Below, piece by piece: positions 1-8,468 of a stretch of 64,000 bases of DNA. Location of the stretch: assembly GCF_038004425.1 (NCBI RefSeq), contig NZ_JBBORC010000001.1, positions 2,085,001 to 2,149,000 of the forward strand, read 5' to 3'. Origin of the DNA: Solibacillus sp. FSL W7-1464. GTDB taxonomy: Bacteria > Bacillota > Bacilli > Bacillales_A > Planococcaceae. The notes beneath the pieces were generated by a model. That model was not told where the DNA came from and made no database searches. It worked only from the letters and a program-made list of their open reading frames with translations. Position numbers and translations under genes: made by a program. The stretch's first letter is position 1. Each line of letters opens with the position of its first letter.

Positions 1-1743
1 CCCTTGTTCCACTAACTGCTCAAGCTGCTGTAACTGGTACATTTCATAATAGCTGCCTTCCAGTGCCATCAACTGTTCATGTGTACCTTTTTCAATAATC
101 GTTCCTTCATCAACAACGATAATGACATGTGCCTGCTGAATTGCGCTCAGACGATGTGATGTAATAATCGTTGTCGCATTTTTCCGCTCTTCTTTCAATG
201 CGTGTAAAATGGCTTCTTCGGTACGCGCATCAACCGCGGATAAAGAATCATCCAAAATGAGCAGTTCAGGTTTCATCAGTAATGCCCTGGCGATGGAAAT
301 CCGCTGTTTCTGTCCGCCTGAAAGGGATACTCCCCGTTCCCCGACAATCGTGTCATAGCCTTCTGTAAAGCTCAAAATGTCTTCATCAATATTCGCAAGG
401 GCTGCAGCTGCACGAACTTCCTCCATGCTTGCACGTGGATTGGCAAAGGCAATATTGGAATAAAGTGTTGCCGAGAATAAAAAATGATCTTGAGGTACAT
501 AACCAATTGCCTGACGCAGCGATCCTTTCTTATAATCATTAATATTGTGTTCACCAAATTGAATTGTTCCTTCATATCCTTCAAACTCACGAAGGAGCAG
601 CTTTAAAATCGATGTCTTCCCCGCACCTGTTTTCCCGACGATTCCCAATGTTTCGCCGCGTTTCAGCTCAAAATGCACATCGTTTAAAGTCGGTGCCGCA
701 TCCCCTGGGAATGTAAATGAAGTGACGTTGAACAAAAGATCACCCGAAGGATTTTCTTCAATTGCGCCAACCTTGTCATCAATTTCAATCGGGGTATTTA
801 AAATGCGTTCAATCCGGTCATACGAAACACTTCCACGTTCGACAATATTGAACAGCATCCCAATTGCCAGCATCGGCCAGATCAGAATACTTAAATACGT
901 CGTGAAAGTGACCAGATCACCGACAGTCATCGCTTCTTCCAAAATAAATTTCGTGCCGAATCCAAGACTCAGCATAAAACTCAACCCGACAACAAAGCTG
1001 ATCGTCGGGTCAAAAAGTGAATCGACTTTTGCTACGCGCATATTTTTTTCCACAACTTCATCGGAAAGCTTCGTAAAATCCGCAACGTCCTGCTGCTGCT
1101 GACCAAACGTTTTCAATACTTTCATCCCGCTGATACTTTCCTGAGTTTTATCGTTCAAATCGGAAAACGCCGCTTGGGCATGGCGGAAACGCTCATGCAG
1201 TAACTTGCCGTAATAGCTCGTCGATAGGGCGACTAGCGGCATCGGAATGAGTGCAATCAGTGTTAGACGCCAGTCAATTGTGATCGCCATTGCCAAAATG
1301 ACAAAGCCCCCAGTTGTAAGCGAGTCAAATAATGTTAAAACTCCGCCGCCAGCTGTTTGCTGCACTGCACTTATATCATTTGTTGCATGTGCCATCAGAT
1401 CACCGACACGATTTTTTTGATAAAACGACGGAGACATCTGTGTAAAATGGCGATGGAGCTTTTCGCGTAATGTGCGCGCCAGCAGATTGGACGATCCGAA
1501 AATCATTTGACGCCAGTAGTAACGCAGTATGTACATGGCAATGGCTACACCGATGATGACGGCTAGCCATTTAAACAGGCCTGCTTTCGTCAATGTCCGC
1601 GTACCGATTTCATCGATCGTGAAGCCGATGATTTTCGGCGGCACGAGCTGCAGGATGGCTACTAAAACAAGCATTAGAAGCCCGACTGTGTACTGGTATT
1701 TTCGCTCTTTGAAAAACCAGCCTAATTTAAGAAATACCTTCAT
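1..1743 (-). CDS. YheI/BmrC-like multidrug ABC exporter half-transporter (C-terminal end cut by window)
   Basis: This is a membrane-domain plus ATPase-domain exporter subunit, expected to act at the cell membrane as one half of a heterodimeric drug pump. I read 581 residues in one frame from an ATG at 1743, and B. subtilis YheI is about 585, so only a few residues are missing. The N-terminal half has about six membrane segments. The ATPase domain has Walker A GKTGAGKTS, the signature LSGGQKQR and Walker B LLILDDSLSAVD. The residue after the Walker B aspartate is Asp instead of the catalytic Glu, as known for the non-canonical partner (BmrC/YheI) of BmrCD-type pumps. The partner gene (YheH/BmrD-like) would lie just beyond the window edge; that is inference. 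Confidence 0.88.
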   Translation of the reverse strand, partial: MKVFLKLGWFFKERKYQYTVGLLMLVLVAILQLVPPKIIGFTIDEIGTRTLTKAGLFKWLAVIIGVAIAMYILRYYWRQMIFGSSNLLARTLREKLHRHFTQMSPSFYQKNRVGDLMAHATNDISAVQQTAGGGVLTLFDSLTTGGFVILAMAITIDWRLTLIALIPMPLVALSTSYYGKLLHERFRHAQAAFSDLNDKTQESISGMKVLKTFGQQQQDVADFTKLSDEVVEKNMRVAKVDSLFDPTISFVVGLSFMLSLGFGTKFILEEAMTVGDLVTFTTYLSILIWPMLAIGMLFNIVERGSVSYDRIERILNTPIEIDDKVGAIEENPSGDLLFNVTSFTFPGDAAPTLNDVHFELKRGETLGIVGKTGAGKTSILKLLLREFEGYEGTIQFGEHNINDYKKGSLRQAIGYVPQDHFLFSATLYSNIAFANPRASMEEVRAAAALANIDEDILSFTEGYDTIVGERGVSLSGGQKQRISIARALLMKPELLILDDSLSAVDARTEEAILHALKEERKNATTIITSHRLSAIQQAHVIIVVDEGTIIEKGTHEQLMALEGSYYEMYQLQQLEQLVEQG

Positions 1744-1781
1744 TCTCTCACCCTCTTTTGATTCCTTTACAAATGGTGGGG

Positions 1782-1886
1782 TTGATTTCCATTCCGGGTC
1801 GGACGCTTTCCGCGGGCACGGCTCGAGCCTGTAGTCTCTCCCTCGTGCTATTCCCGCAGGAGTCGCCTCCCCTCCATTCCAATCAA
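1782..1886. repeat. GC-rich intergenic element with inverted ends
   Basis: A stretch of about 105 bp is much richer in G+C than its surroundings. It begins TTGATTTCCATTCC and ends TCCATTCCAATCAA, so the outer six bases TTGATT/AATCAA are inverted. The inner part includes GGACGCTTTCCGCGGGC and CCCGCAGGAGTCGCCTCCC. It codes for nothing convincing. It resembles short dispersed intergenic elements found in many Bacillales genomes; the family relation is from memory and not tested here. Confidence 0.55.
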
Positions 1887-2189
1887 CTTTACTGTCATCA
1901 GTATGCCATCTCACTATTTATAAAGAACCTCTTTTTTTACTCAAGTTCCACCATTTTACCAAATATTTTAATTTTCCGATATATTTTACAACTATTTTTT
2001 TCGGGTTCCGAATTATTTTTTGATTAAAATTTTTTGTTAATTGTAGAACGGTTTTGCATTTCTATTTTCGCTTTCAATATTTCTGTCTCTTTTTGTCCAT
2101 ACTAAATTTACTATTCCATTTACTGCAGATTTTTTTATTTTTTGCAGCCATGGGAACTGCTAAATGACTATCGAAAGGAAGTTTTTTCA
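1887..2189. other. AT-rich intergenic gap
   Basis: This 300-base gap between the GC-rich element and the CopC-like gene is strongly AT-rich. I see no convincing gene, only space for the divergent promoters of the ABC exporter gene and the CopC-like gene. Confidence 0.5.
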
Positions 2190-2768
2190 TTGAGGAAACA
2201 ATTATTGTTATCGTTTGTTGCTGCATTTTTATTATTTGTACCGGGAGCAATCGCACATACACACTTAGTATCAACAAATCCTGCAGAAGGTGAGACTGTT
2301 AGCGAAAATATTAAAACGATTGATTTAACGTTTGAAGGAAAGGTTGAAGAAGGCAGTATATTTAAAGTGATAGCAAGCGATGGAAAGGAAATGGACATTC
2401 ATTCGATTTCTATAAATAATGGAGTCCTATCCGGGATTATGCTTGATCCTCTTCCAAATGACACTTATACAGTTGAGTGGGATAGTATTAGCGAGGATGG
2501 GCATCCGTTATCAGGGACATTTTCATTTGCAGTAAACGCCCCACGGGAGACAAAGAAGGAAGAGGATACCGCAGCTGATACAACGGAAAAAATTACAGAT
2601 GATGTGAATTCACTTGTCGATACATTAAAAGATGAAACGAATTCCGATGAGGATGATGAAGGCTCATTTTGGACGCTTGTTGTTGTCATCACGCTGATTG
2701 TTCTTGTACTGGCGGTTATAACGATGTACAGCTACAAGAGATGGTTAGTTAAGAAAACAAAAAAATAA
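2190..2768 (+). CDS. CopC-like copper-binding protein with C-terminal membrane anchor
   Basis: I choose the TTG at 2190 because GAAAGGAAG lies 8 bases upstream; the in-frame ATG at 2142 lacks a site. The 192-residue product has a signal peptide ending in Ala-Ile-Ala, so the exported protein would begin with His23 (HTHL), the N-terminal His that CopC proteins use to bind Cu(II). The CopC fold follows (NPAEGE near the start, EWDSISEDGHPLSGTF near residues 98-113), then an acidic linker, one membrane helix (about residues 164-184) and a lysine-rich tail. The likely role is copper binding on the outer face of the membrane. No CopD partner is adjacent, unlike the CopCD fusion YcnJ. Confidence 0.82.
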   Translation: MRKQLLLSFVAAFLLFVPGAIAHTHLVSTNPAEGETVSENIKTIDLTFEGKVEEGSIFKVIASDGKEMDIHSISINNGVLSGIMLDPLPNDTYTVEWDSISEDGHPLSGTFSFAVNAPRETKKEEDTAADTTEKITDDVNSLVDTLKDETNSDEDDEGSFWTLVVVITLIVLVLAVITMYSYKRWLVKKTKK

Positions 2769-2779
2769 AAACTAATGAA

Positions 2780-2826
2780 AACTGCACTCTCACTGTATAA
2801 AATTACGGTCAGAGTGCAGTTATTTT
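2780..2826. terminator. Terminator between convergent copC-like and SDR genes
   Basis: An 11-bp perfect stem (AACTGCACTCT with AGAGTGCAGTT) is followed by TATTTT on the plus strand. It sits between two convergent genes and could serve both. Confidence 0.8.
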
Positions 2827-2830
2827 AAAT

Positions 2831-3565
2831 TTACTGTGCTGTAATTCCGCCATCCACTACAAACTCTGCACCTGTTGAATAGCTTGACTCGTCCGATGCT
2901 AGGAAGACCACTAATTGAGATACTTCTTCCGGTTGTGATACGCGTTTGAGCGGGATATGCTTTGCAAATTCTTCGATCGCAGCTTTTGCATCTTCCTGCA
3001 TAATCATTGGTGTTGCAATAACACCCGGGTGTACTGAGTTTACACGAATGCCCATCGGCGCCAAGTTTAATGCCGCTGCTTTTGTCATGCCACGAACAGC
3101 AAATTTAGTATCTGTATAACCTACAGCACCCCCAACTAAGCCATTGATTGACGAAATGTTGACGATTGAACCGCCACCAGCTTTCATCATTGAAGCCGCT
3201 ACTGCTTTCATACCTAAGAAAACAGAAACTTGGTTAATATTGACGATTTTCATGTATTCATCTAAAGTCATTTCCAGCATATTTTTAGCCATTGAAATTC
3301 CTGCATTGTTTACTAAAACGTTAACAGGGCCAAATGCTTCTTCTGCTTTTGTGATAACAGCTGTCCAATCTTCCTCAGAAGCAACATTTTGTTTTATGAA
3401 GATTGCGTTCTCTCCTAATTGTGCAGCAAATGCTTTCCCTTTTTCTTCATTTAGATCTGTTAAAACTACTTTTGCTCCTTGTTCTACAAAAGCTTTTGCA
3501 TGGGCAGCACCCATACCTTGAGCGGCACCAGTAATAATTGCAACTTTACCTGTTAATCGAGACAT
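2831..3565 (-). CDS. Short-chain dehydrogenase/reductase
   Basis: This 244-residue cytoplasmic enzyme is a classical SDR that oxidises or reduces an alcohol/ketone with NAD(P). It has the cofactor motif TGAAQGMG (residues 12-19), LVNNAG, the catalytic serine in VNISS and the catalytic YTDTK (YxxxK). Substrate cannot be told; a 3-oxoacyl-ACP reductase- or cyclopentanol dehydrogenase-like role is possible. ATG at 3565 is preferred over TTG at 3568 because AGGAGG then lies 8 bases away. The TetR gene immediately upstream on the same strand and a 14-bp palindrome between them suggest local repression. Confidence 0.88.
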   Translation of the reverse strand: MSRLTGKVAIITGAAQGMGAAHAKAFVEQGAKVVLTDLNEEKGKAFAAQLGENAIFIKQNVASEEDWTAVITKAEEAFGPVNVLVNNAGISMAKNMLEMTLDEYMKIVNINQVSVFLGMKAVAASMMKAGGGSIVNISSINGLVGGAVGYTDTKFAVRGMTKAAALNLAPMGIRVNSVHPGVIATPMIMQEDAKAAIEEFAKHIPLKRVSQPEEVSQLVVFLASDESSYSTGAEFVVDGGITAQ

Positions 3566-3587
3566 CAAATCATCCTCCTAAAAATAT

Positions 3588-3601
3588 GATAGTTAACTAT
3601 C
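3588..3601. promoter_or_regulatory. Palindromic operator candidate before the SDR gene
   Basis: GATAGTTAACTATC is a perfect 14-bp palindrome just upstream of the SDR ribosome binding site. It is a likely operator for the adjacent TetR protein; this link is inferred from position only. Confidence 0.6.
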
Positions 3602-3640
3602 ACTATCTTAATTTAACAATAGCAATGTTTCACCGGTGCG

Positions 3641-4273
3641 TCAATTTTTAGTAGCTATGAATTGTAAAAACATCTCTCTAATCAGCTTTAACTGCTTTTT
3701 AGGATCTAATTTCACAGGTAAATTAGGATCATGCTCGGTCAAATAGGATTCTACAGTAAAGTAACTTATATTTTGTACAACTGTAAACACATACTCCGGA
3801 ATATCAATACCAGCTCGGATTGATTGGTCTTCCTTTCCTTTTTCTGCAATAGAATACAAGACATTGGCCATTTCTCTTCTAATATCTAGAAATTCCTTGT
3901 ACTCGTAGGTCTCTTCAGATATCGGTTTATAAGCTTCGAACGCTTTAAAAAACTTTACGAATTGGTGCTCCGGATCATCGATTAACTCAATATAATAAGT
4001 TAATATCCGTTCAATTTGTTCGTATGCGGTCATTGGTTCATTTGCAATGTGCTTGATTGTATTTGTCATTTCTCTCGTTATTTCATTGTTGATTGCTAAA
4101 ACGAGCAATTCTTTATTGGCAAAATAGCGATAAAATGTGGCAATACCAATCCCTACTTCATTGGCAACGTCCTGTAACTGAACTTGCTGAATGCCGTTTG
4201 CCAACATTAAAGATTTAGCTGACTGAACGATCTGTTCCCTGCGCTGTTGTTTTCTTTGTTCTCTAATACTCAA
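3641..4273 (-). CDS. TetR/AcrR family transcriptional regulator
   Basis: The 210-residue product begins with a TetR-type helix-turn-helix (residues about 10-57, including IQQVQLQDVANEVGIGIATF and YRYFANKELL) followed by an all-helical ligand domain. The start is a TTG with GAGGGG 7 bases upstream. It lies directly upstream of the SDR gene on the same strand, so it probably represses that gene, and maybe itself, in response to a small molecule that cannot be named from sequence. Confidence 0.88.
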   Translation of the reverse strand: MSIREQRKQQRREQIVQSAKSLMLANGIQQVQLQDVANEVGIGIATFYRYFANKELLVLAINNEITREMTNTIKHIANEPMTAYEQIERILTYYIELIDDPEHQFVKFFKAFEAYKPISEETYEYKEFLDIRREMANVLYSIAEKGKEDQSIRAGIDIPEYVFTVVQNISYFTVESYLTEHDPNLPVKLDPKKQLKLIREMFLQFIATKN

Positions 4274-4349
4274 TGGTTTTCCCCTCGATTTTACATATTA
4301 TAGCTGTATTGTATCATGATTATGTACCAGTAATTTAATGGTCATCCTC

Positions 4350-4390
4350 AAAAAAATACACCGCAACAATTGTTACAATCGTTGCGGTGT
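4350..4390 (-). terminator. Terminator after the small gene at 4398
   Basis: On the minus strand ACACCGCAAC pairs with GTTGCGGTGT and runs into seven T residues. It ends the two-gene unit formed by the methyltransferase and the small protein gene. Confidence 0.85.
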
Positions 4391-4397
4391 GTCTGTA

Positions 4398-4586
4398 TTA
4401 GCGTAAACGTTCCAAATCCTGATAATCTTTCATATAGGGACCATCTTCTGCCACTGCTGAATGGTACAGCGCTTTAACGGCAAAGTTTTTTTCAAGTCCC
4501 ATTTCCGATTTCAGTTTTTTCAGTTCGTCATGCAATTCGCGATGCTCATTGATAAGTTTCAGCATCGTTGTTTTATTGTATTTCAT
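4398..4586 (-). CDS. Small hypothetical protein, helical and charged
   Basis: This 62-residue protein is not one I recognise. It is rich in charged residues and probably helical (RELHDELKKLKSEMGLEK), with no signal or membrane segment. A GGAGTGAT site lies 5 bases before its ATG. It starts 15 bases after the end of the rRNA methyltransferase gene and shares its terminator, so the two are probably co-transcribed. Confidence 0.7.
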   Translation of the reverse strand: MKYNKTTMLKLINEHRELHDELKKLKSEMGLEKNFAVKALYHSAVAEDGPYMKDYQDLERLR

Positions 4587-4601
4587 ATAATATCACTCCG
4601 A

Positions 4602-5798
4602 TTAGTTCATCACTTGGATGATGACTACTTTTAAATAATTGAATTCCGGGAAGTTATGCGGCACCGTGAAATCTTCCGGCAACTGGTGCTCTTCTAAGAT
4701 TTTATAGCGTGCTCCAAAATCTTTAAATGCTTTGTCGATGAAAGTTTTGAACTTTTTCATATTAAAGCTCGCATTATTTGTCGATGCGATAATAACGCCA
4801 CCGTCATTCGTAATCGTTAACGCATCCTTCAGCAGTTTCGGATAATCTTTTGATGTACTGAACGTCATTTTTTTCGTACGGGCAAAGCTTGGCGGATCCA
4901 GTACAACGACATCGAATTTCAGGCCTTTGCGTGCTGCATAGCTGAAGTAATCAAATACGTTCATCACTTTAATATCTTGTGATTCAAAGTCTATTCCATT
5001 CACACTGAATTGCTCAATTGTTTTCGGCAGGCTGCGCTTTGCCAGATCGACACTAGTCGTACCCGATGCTCCGCCTAATGCTGCCGCAACCGAAAATGCC
5101 CCTGTGTATGAGAATGTATTCAGTACCGTCTTATCTGTCGAATAGCGGTCACGCAGTGCTTTACGTACATTACGCTGATCAAGGAAAATTCCTGTCATCG
5201 CCCCATCATTCAGATCAACCGCAAAATTCATGCCGTTTTCCTGTACAATCAGCGGGAATTCACCCTTTTCACCAGATACATAATCGTCCTGGTCAATATA
5301 CTGACCATTTGTATTAAAGCGCAGTTTTTCATAGATCCCGCGCGTATTCACTGCCGCATGCAATGCTTCATATATGTCATTACGGAATGAATAAATCCCT
5401 TCACTGTACCAGCTCACCATATAAAAACCGTTAAAGAAGTCAATTGTCAAACCGCCTATACCGTCACCTTCACCGTTAAATACACGGAAAGCACTTGTAT
5501 CATCCGATGCAAAAAAATCTGCGCGTTTTTCAGCAGCTTCACGGATTTTTTTCGTAAAGAACTTCACATCGATCAGTTCTTTTTCTTTACGAGTCAGCAC
5601 CCAGCCAATTCCTTTATTTTGAATACCATAATAGCCTGTCGCAATATAGCCACCGCTTTTATCGACTAAATGAAGCAAACTGCCTTCTTCAATCGATGCT
5701 TCCGGCATTACAACCGAATCTTGTAAAATAAGTGGATTGCCATTCGTTAAATCCTTAATCGCTTTACTATCTACTTGTAGTTCTGTTTTTTTTCTCAT
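4602..5798 (-). CDS. Class I SAM-dependent 23S rRNA methyltransferase, RlmI/YwbD-like
   Basis: The 398-residue protein has an N-terminal PUA-like RNA-binding domain (about residues 1-80) and a C-terminal Rossmann methyltransferase domain. Visible motifs are LNTFSYTGAFSVAAA (SAM-binding loop), the acidic VDLAKRSLP after strand two, and VVLDPPSFARTK, the DPPxF signature of m5C RNA methyltransferases of the RlmI type. The family methylates a cytosine of 23S rRNA. AAGGATG precedes the ATG by 6 bases. The small gene at 4398 follows in the same unit. Confidence 0.87.
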   Translation of the reverse strand: MRKKTELQVDSKAIKDLTNGNPLILQDSVVMPEASIEEGSLLHLVDKSGGYIATGYYGIQNKGIGWVLTRKEKELIDVKFFTKKIREAAEKRADFFASDDTSAFRVFNGEGDGIGGLTIDFFNGFYMVSWYSEGIYSFRNDIYEALHAAVNTRGIYEKLRFNTNGQYIDQDDYVSGEKGEFPLIVQENGMNFAVDLNDGAMTGIFLDQRNVRKALRDRYSTDKTVLNTFSYTGAFSVAAALGGASGTTSVDLAKRSLPKTIEQFSVNGIDFESQDIKVMNVFDYFSYAARKGLKFDVVVLDPPSFARTKKMTFSTSKDYPKLLKDALTITNDGGVIIASTNNASFNMKKFKTFIDKAFKDFGARYKILEEHQLPEDFTVPHNFPEFNYLKVVIIQVMN

Positions 5799-5827
5799 GC
5801 TTTCATCCTTACTACCGTTTTTCGTTC

Positions 5828-5863
5828 AAAAAAAGAGAGACTTGTTTTTAATACAAATCTCTC
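5828..5863 (-). terminator. Terminator of bioB
   Basis: On the minus strand GAGAGATTTGT pairs with ACAAGTCTCTC, followed by seven T residues. It lies about 115 bases after the bioB stop codon. Confidence 0.8.
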
Positions 5864-5978
5864 CGTACAATATCAGTTTACTACGAAAGCTTGCGAATAG
5901 CTACTCGCATGTTGAGTTGTCACTTACTAGTATTGTTCCTGTCTATTTAATTTTGTTGAAAGAACACTTCCCTACTGC

Positions 5979-6974
5979 TTAATTTTGGAGCGCTGCTTGT
6001 CTCTCGTTCACTTCAACCTCAAAGCCTAAATCTCTGATTAATGCATAATCCGCATTTTCCTCCTGACCTTCTGTAGTTAAATAATCACCTACAAAGATAC
6101 TATTTGCCGCAAACAATCCAAGTGGCTGTAATGAGCCCAAGTTGATTTCACGCCCTCCCGCGATCCTTATTTCCTTTGTTGGATTAATGTAACGGAATAA
6201 GGCGAGTACTTTTAAGCAATAGCGGGGATCCAGCTCCTTTGTACCTTCCAGTTTTGTACCGTCAATTGCATTTAAAAAGTTGATCGGAATGGAGTCTGCA
6301 TCCAGTGCATGAAGTGCATAGGCAATATCGACAACATCCTGTTTTGTTTCACGCATTCCAATAATGGCCCCCGAGCAAGGTGACATCCCATATTTTTTAG
6401 AAATTTCAACCGTATTGACCCGATCTTTATATGTATGTGAAGTTGTAATATAATCGTGATGCTTTTCGGATGTATTCAAATTATGATTATAGCGATCGAC
6501 TCCCGCTGTTTTTAATTGTTCTGCCTGTTCATCTTTCAGCAGCCCTAAACAAGCGCATACTTTTAATCCGTATTTTTCTTTAATTTCCTGGACCGCTTCA
6601 CTTACAACCTTTACATCTTTACGTGTCGGTCCGCGTCCACTTGCAACAATACAAAACGTTCCAATTTGATTTTCAAACGCTTTTTTAGCTCCAGCAATAA
6701 TTTCTTCTTTTGTTATAAACGGATATTTTTCGATTGGTGCTGTAGAAATTGACGATTGTGAGCAGTAGCCGCAATTTTCAGGACAATAGCCACTTTTTGC
6801 ATTCATAATCATATTCAATTTTACTTTTTTACCGTAGTAATGTTTTCGAATGATGAAGGCTCCTTGCATTAATAGCAGCAATTCATCATCGGGTGCATGT
6901 ACAATTGCTAACGCTTCTTCATTTGTAAGTATTTTTCCTTGTAGAACTTCTTCAGCTAATTGAACCCAATTCAT
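5979..6974 (-). CDS. bioB: Biotin synthase BioB
   Basis: The enzyme is a radical-SAM iron-sulfur protein that inserts sulfur into dethiobiotin, the last step of biotin synthesis. The 331-residue product carries the radical-SAM cluster motif YCPENCGYCSQS with Cys64, Cys68 and Cys71, and later conserved stretches such as NLNTSEKHHDYITTSH and IPINFLN. Its length is typical. GGGGGAAGGA precedes the ATG. It stands alone, without the rest of the bio operon nearby, and two BirA-like operators lie upstream, so repression by the biotin protein ligase BirA is likely. Confidence 0.97.
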   Translation of the reverse strand: MNWVQLAEEVLQGKILTNEEALAIVHAPDDELLLLMQGAFIIRKHYYGKKVKLNMIMNAKSGYCPENCGYCSQSSISTAPIEKYPFITKEEIIAGAKKAFENQIGTFCIVASGRGPTRKDVKVVSEAVQEIKEKYGLKVCACLGLLKDEQAEQLKTAGVDRYNHNLNTSEKHHDYITTSHTYKDRVNTVEISKKYGMSPCSGAIIGMRETKQDVVDIAYALHALDADSIPINFLNAIDGTKLEGTKELDPRYCLKVLALFRYINPTKEIRIAGGREINLGSLQPLGLFAANSIFVGDYLTTEGQEENADYALIRDLGFEVEVNERQAALQN

Positions 6975-7039
6975 TATTCCTTCCCCCTATTGATCAGTCA
7001 AATTTTTAACTGATTCACTTTTATTACATCCGCATTTTT

Positions 7040-7066
7040 GTTAACCTTAAATTTTATTAGGTTAAC
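7040..7066. promoter_or_regulatory. BirA-type biotin operator 1
   Basis: GTTAACC, 13 bases, GGTTAAC forms a perfect inverted repeat, within TTGTTAACC on the left, about 70 bases upstream of bioB. This is the layout of BirA operators of Firmicutes biotin genes. Confidence 0.75.
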
Positions 7067-7093
7067 GTAAATATAAAGGAATCACCTTTTTAC

Positions 7094-7120
7094 GTCAACT
7101 ATATTTTTATTTTAGTTAAC
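7094..7120. promoter_or_regulatory. BirA-like biotin operator 2 (weaker)
   Basis: GTCAACT, 13 bases, AGTTAAC repeats the half-sites and spacing of operator 1, with one mismatch between arms. Its centre is 54 bp from that of operator 1. A second BirA dimer site is a reasonable reading, but it is inferred. Confidence 0.5.
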
Positions 7121-7163
7121 TTATATTACGTTAAATATGTTGAGCTTATTAGGGGAAGGCATG

Positions 7164-7213
7164 AAAAAACTCCCCATTAAGTCGAACAGGTTTTCCGTTC
7201 GCATAATGAGGAG
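7164..7213 (-). terminator. Terminator of the ABC exporter operon
   Basis: On the minus strand CTCCTCATTATGCGAAC pairs imperfectly with GTTCGACTTAATGGGGAG and is followed by TTTTTTC. It ends the two-gene ABC unit at 7227-9354. Confidence 0.8.
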
Positions 7214-7226
7214 CACATTTTAAAAA

Positions 7227-8468
7227 TTATGTTGTTACTTTAAATACCGTTTTCATTTTTTCAATAATACCGCCTGATGAATACGTCAGTACACTGCGTT
7301 TGTAGAATGACAGACTCATGAAGTACAGCACCAGGACTGTTCCAACTAGAATAGCGAGGCTAATGATTGGTTCAATGGCATTCATATCCGTTGCACCTAT
7401 ACGCATCGGCATCACCATACCTGATGTAAACGGAATGTACGAGAATACTTTGATCAGCATTGTATCCGGGTTGCCCATACCTGTCAGCATGACATAGAAT
7501 CCAACAAGTGTCAGCATCATTGCCGGCATCATTACTTGCCCTGCCTCTTCTACTTTTGATACAAGCGAACCGAATAATGCGCCGATAATTAAATACATGA
7601 AGATCGTTAAGAATAAGAAACCGATAATATAAAGGAAGTAGCTCATTGACAGTGAATCAAGCAAATCGGTCACAATTGACCATTTGTTTCCGCCATCTGA
7701 AAAGCGAAGCAGTAAAATAAGTCCGCCGAACAGAACGACAAATTGTGTAAGTGCGACTAAAAATACACCAACAATTTTCGAACGGAAATGTACTTCAGGC
7801 TTCACGCTCACTAATAACATTTCCAGTGCACGCGATCCTTTTTCCGAAGCAACATCTGTTGTAATCATTGATAAATACGATGCGACAAAAATATAAATGA
7901 TAATTCCAATCGCATAGGAAACCCACACACCTGCCATTTTTTCTTCAGCGGATTTACCGTCATTCGCCGCTTCATTGAGAGAATTTAATGTGATAACCGG
8001 CTCTGACGACAATAATAGCTGTTGCTGTTCTGGTGATAATTCCATTTGACTCATCGCATACAGCTGACCTGCCTGACTTAGCGCACTTTGGAAATCTTGC
8101 TGGTCATTCAACGGAAGCGGATCGTATGATTCAATTTTCGCCGCTAGTTTGCCTTCTGCATCCGATAAGGTAAAGGCGGCATAATAATCGCCGTCCTTCA
8201 ATTTATCCGAGATATCCCCCGAATCAACATATACATATTCCACATCATCTGTATCCTGCAGCACTTGCGCGATATCAAATTCCGTTTCGTTTACAACGGC
8301 AATTGTATCGGCATCCCCCGAGAAAATGAGGTCTTTGATTTCAGACCAGAACATAAACCCGCTTAGCACTGCTAAATAAAGCAAAGTAGTTAAAATAAAG
8401 GATTTCGAAGTAATTTTTTGTTTATATAATTTTTTAATGAGTACTTTAAATTTAGACAAGGCCGGCAC
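7227..8468 (-). CDS. ABC-2 type permease, NatB/YhaP-like
   Basis: The 413-residue membrane subunit has one N-terminal helix, a large extracytoplasmic domain (about residues 40-175), and about five more helices including SYAIGIIIYIFVASYLS. This is the layout of ABC-2 permeases such as NatB and YhaP, which export sodium or unknown substrates. It overlaps the ATPase gene by 17 bases. The start is uncertain: GTG at 8468, or TTG at 8459 which would use GGTG as its binding site. Paired with the ATPase gene it forms one transporter. Confidence 0.85.
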   Translation of the reverse strand: MPALSKFKVLIKKLYKQKITSKSFILTTLLYLAVLSGFMFWSEIKDLIFSGDADTIAVVNETEFDIAQVLQDTDDVEYVYVDSGDISDKLKDGDYYAAFTLSDAEGKLAAKIESYDPLPLNDQQDFQSALSQAGQLYAMSQMELSPEQQQLLLSSEPVITLNSLNEAANDGKSAEEKMAGVWVSYAIGIIIYIFVASYLSMITTDVASEKGSRALEMLLVSVKPEVHFRSKIVGVFLVALTQFVVLFGGLILLLRFSDGGNKWSIVTDLLDSLSMSYFLYIIGFLFLTIFMYLIIGALFGSLVSKVEEAGQVMMPAMMLTLVGFYVMLTGMGNPDTMLIKVFSYIPFTSGMVMPMRIGATDMNAIEPIISLAILVGTVLVLYFMSLSFYKRSVLTYSSGGIIEKMKTVFKVTT

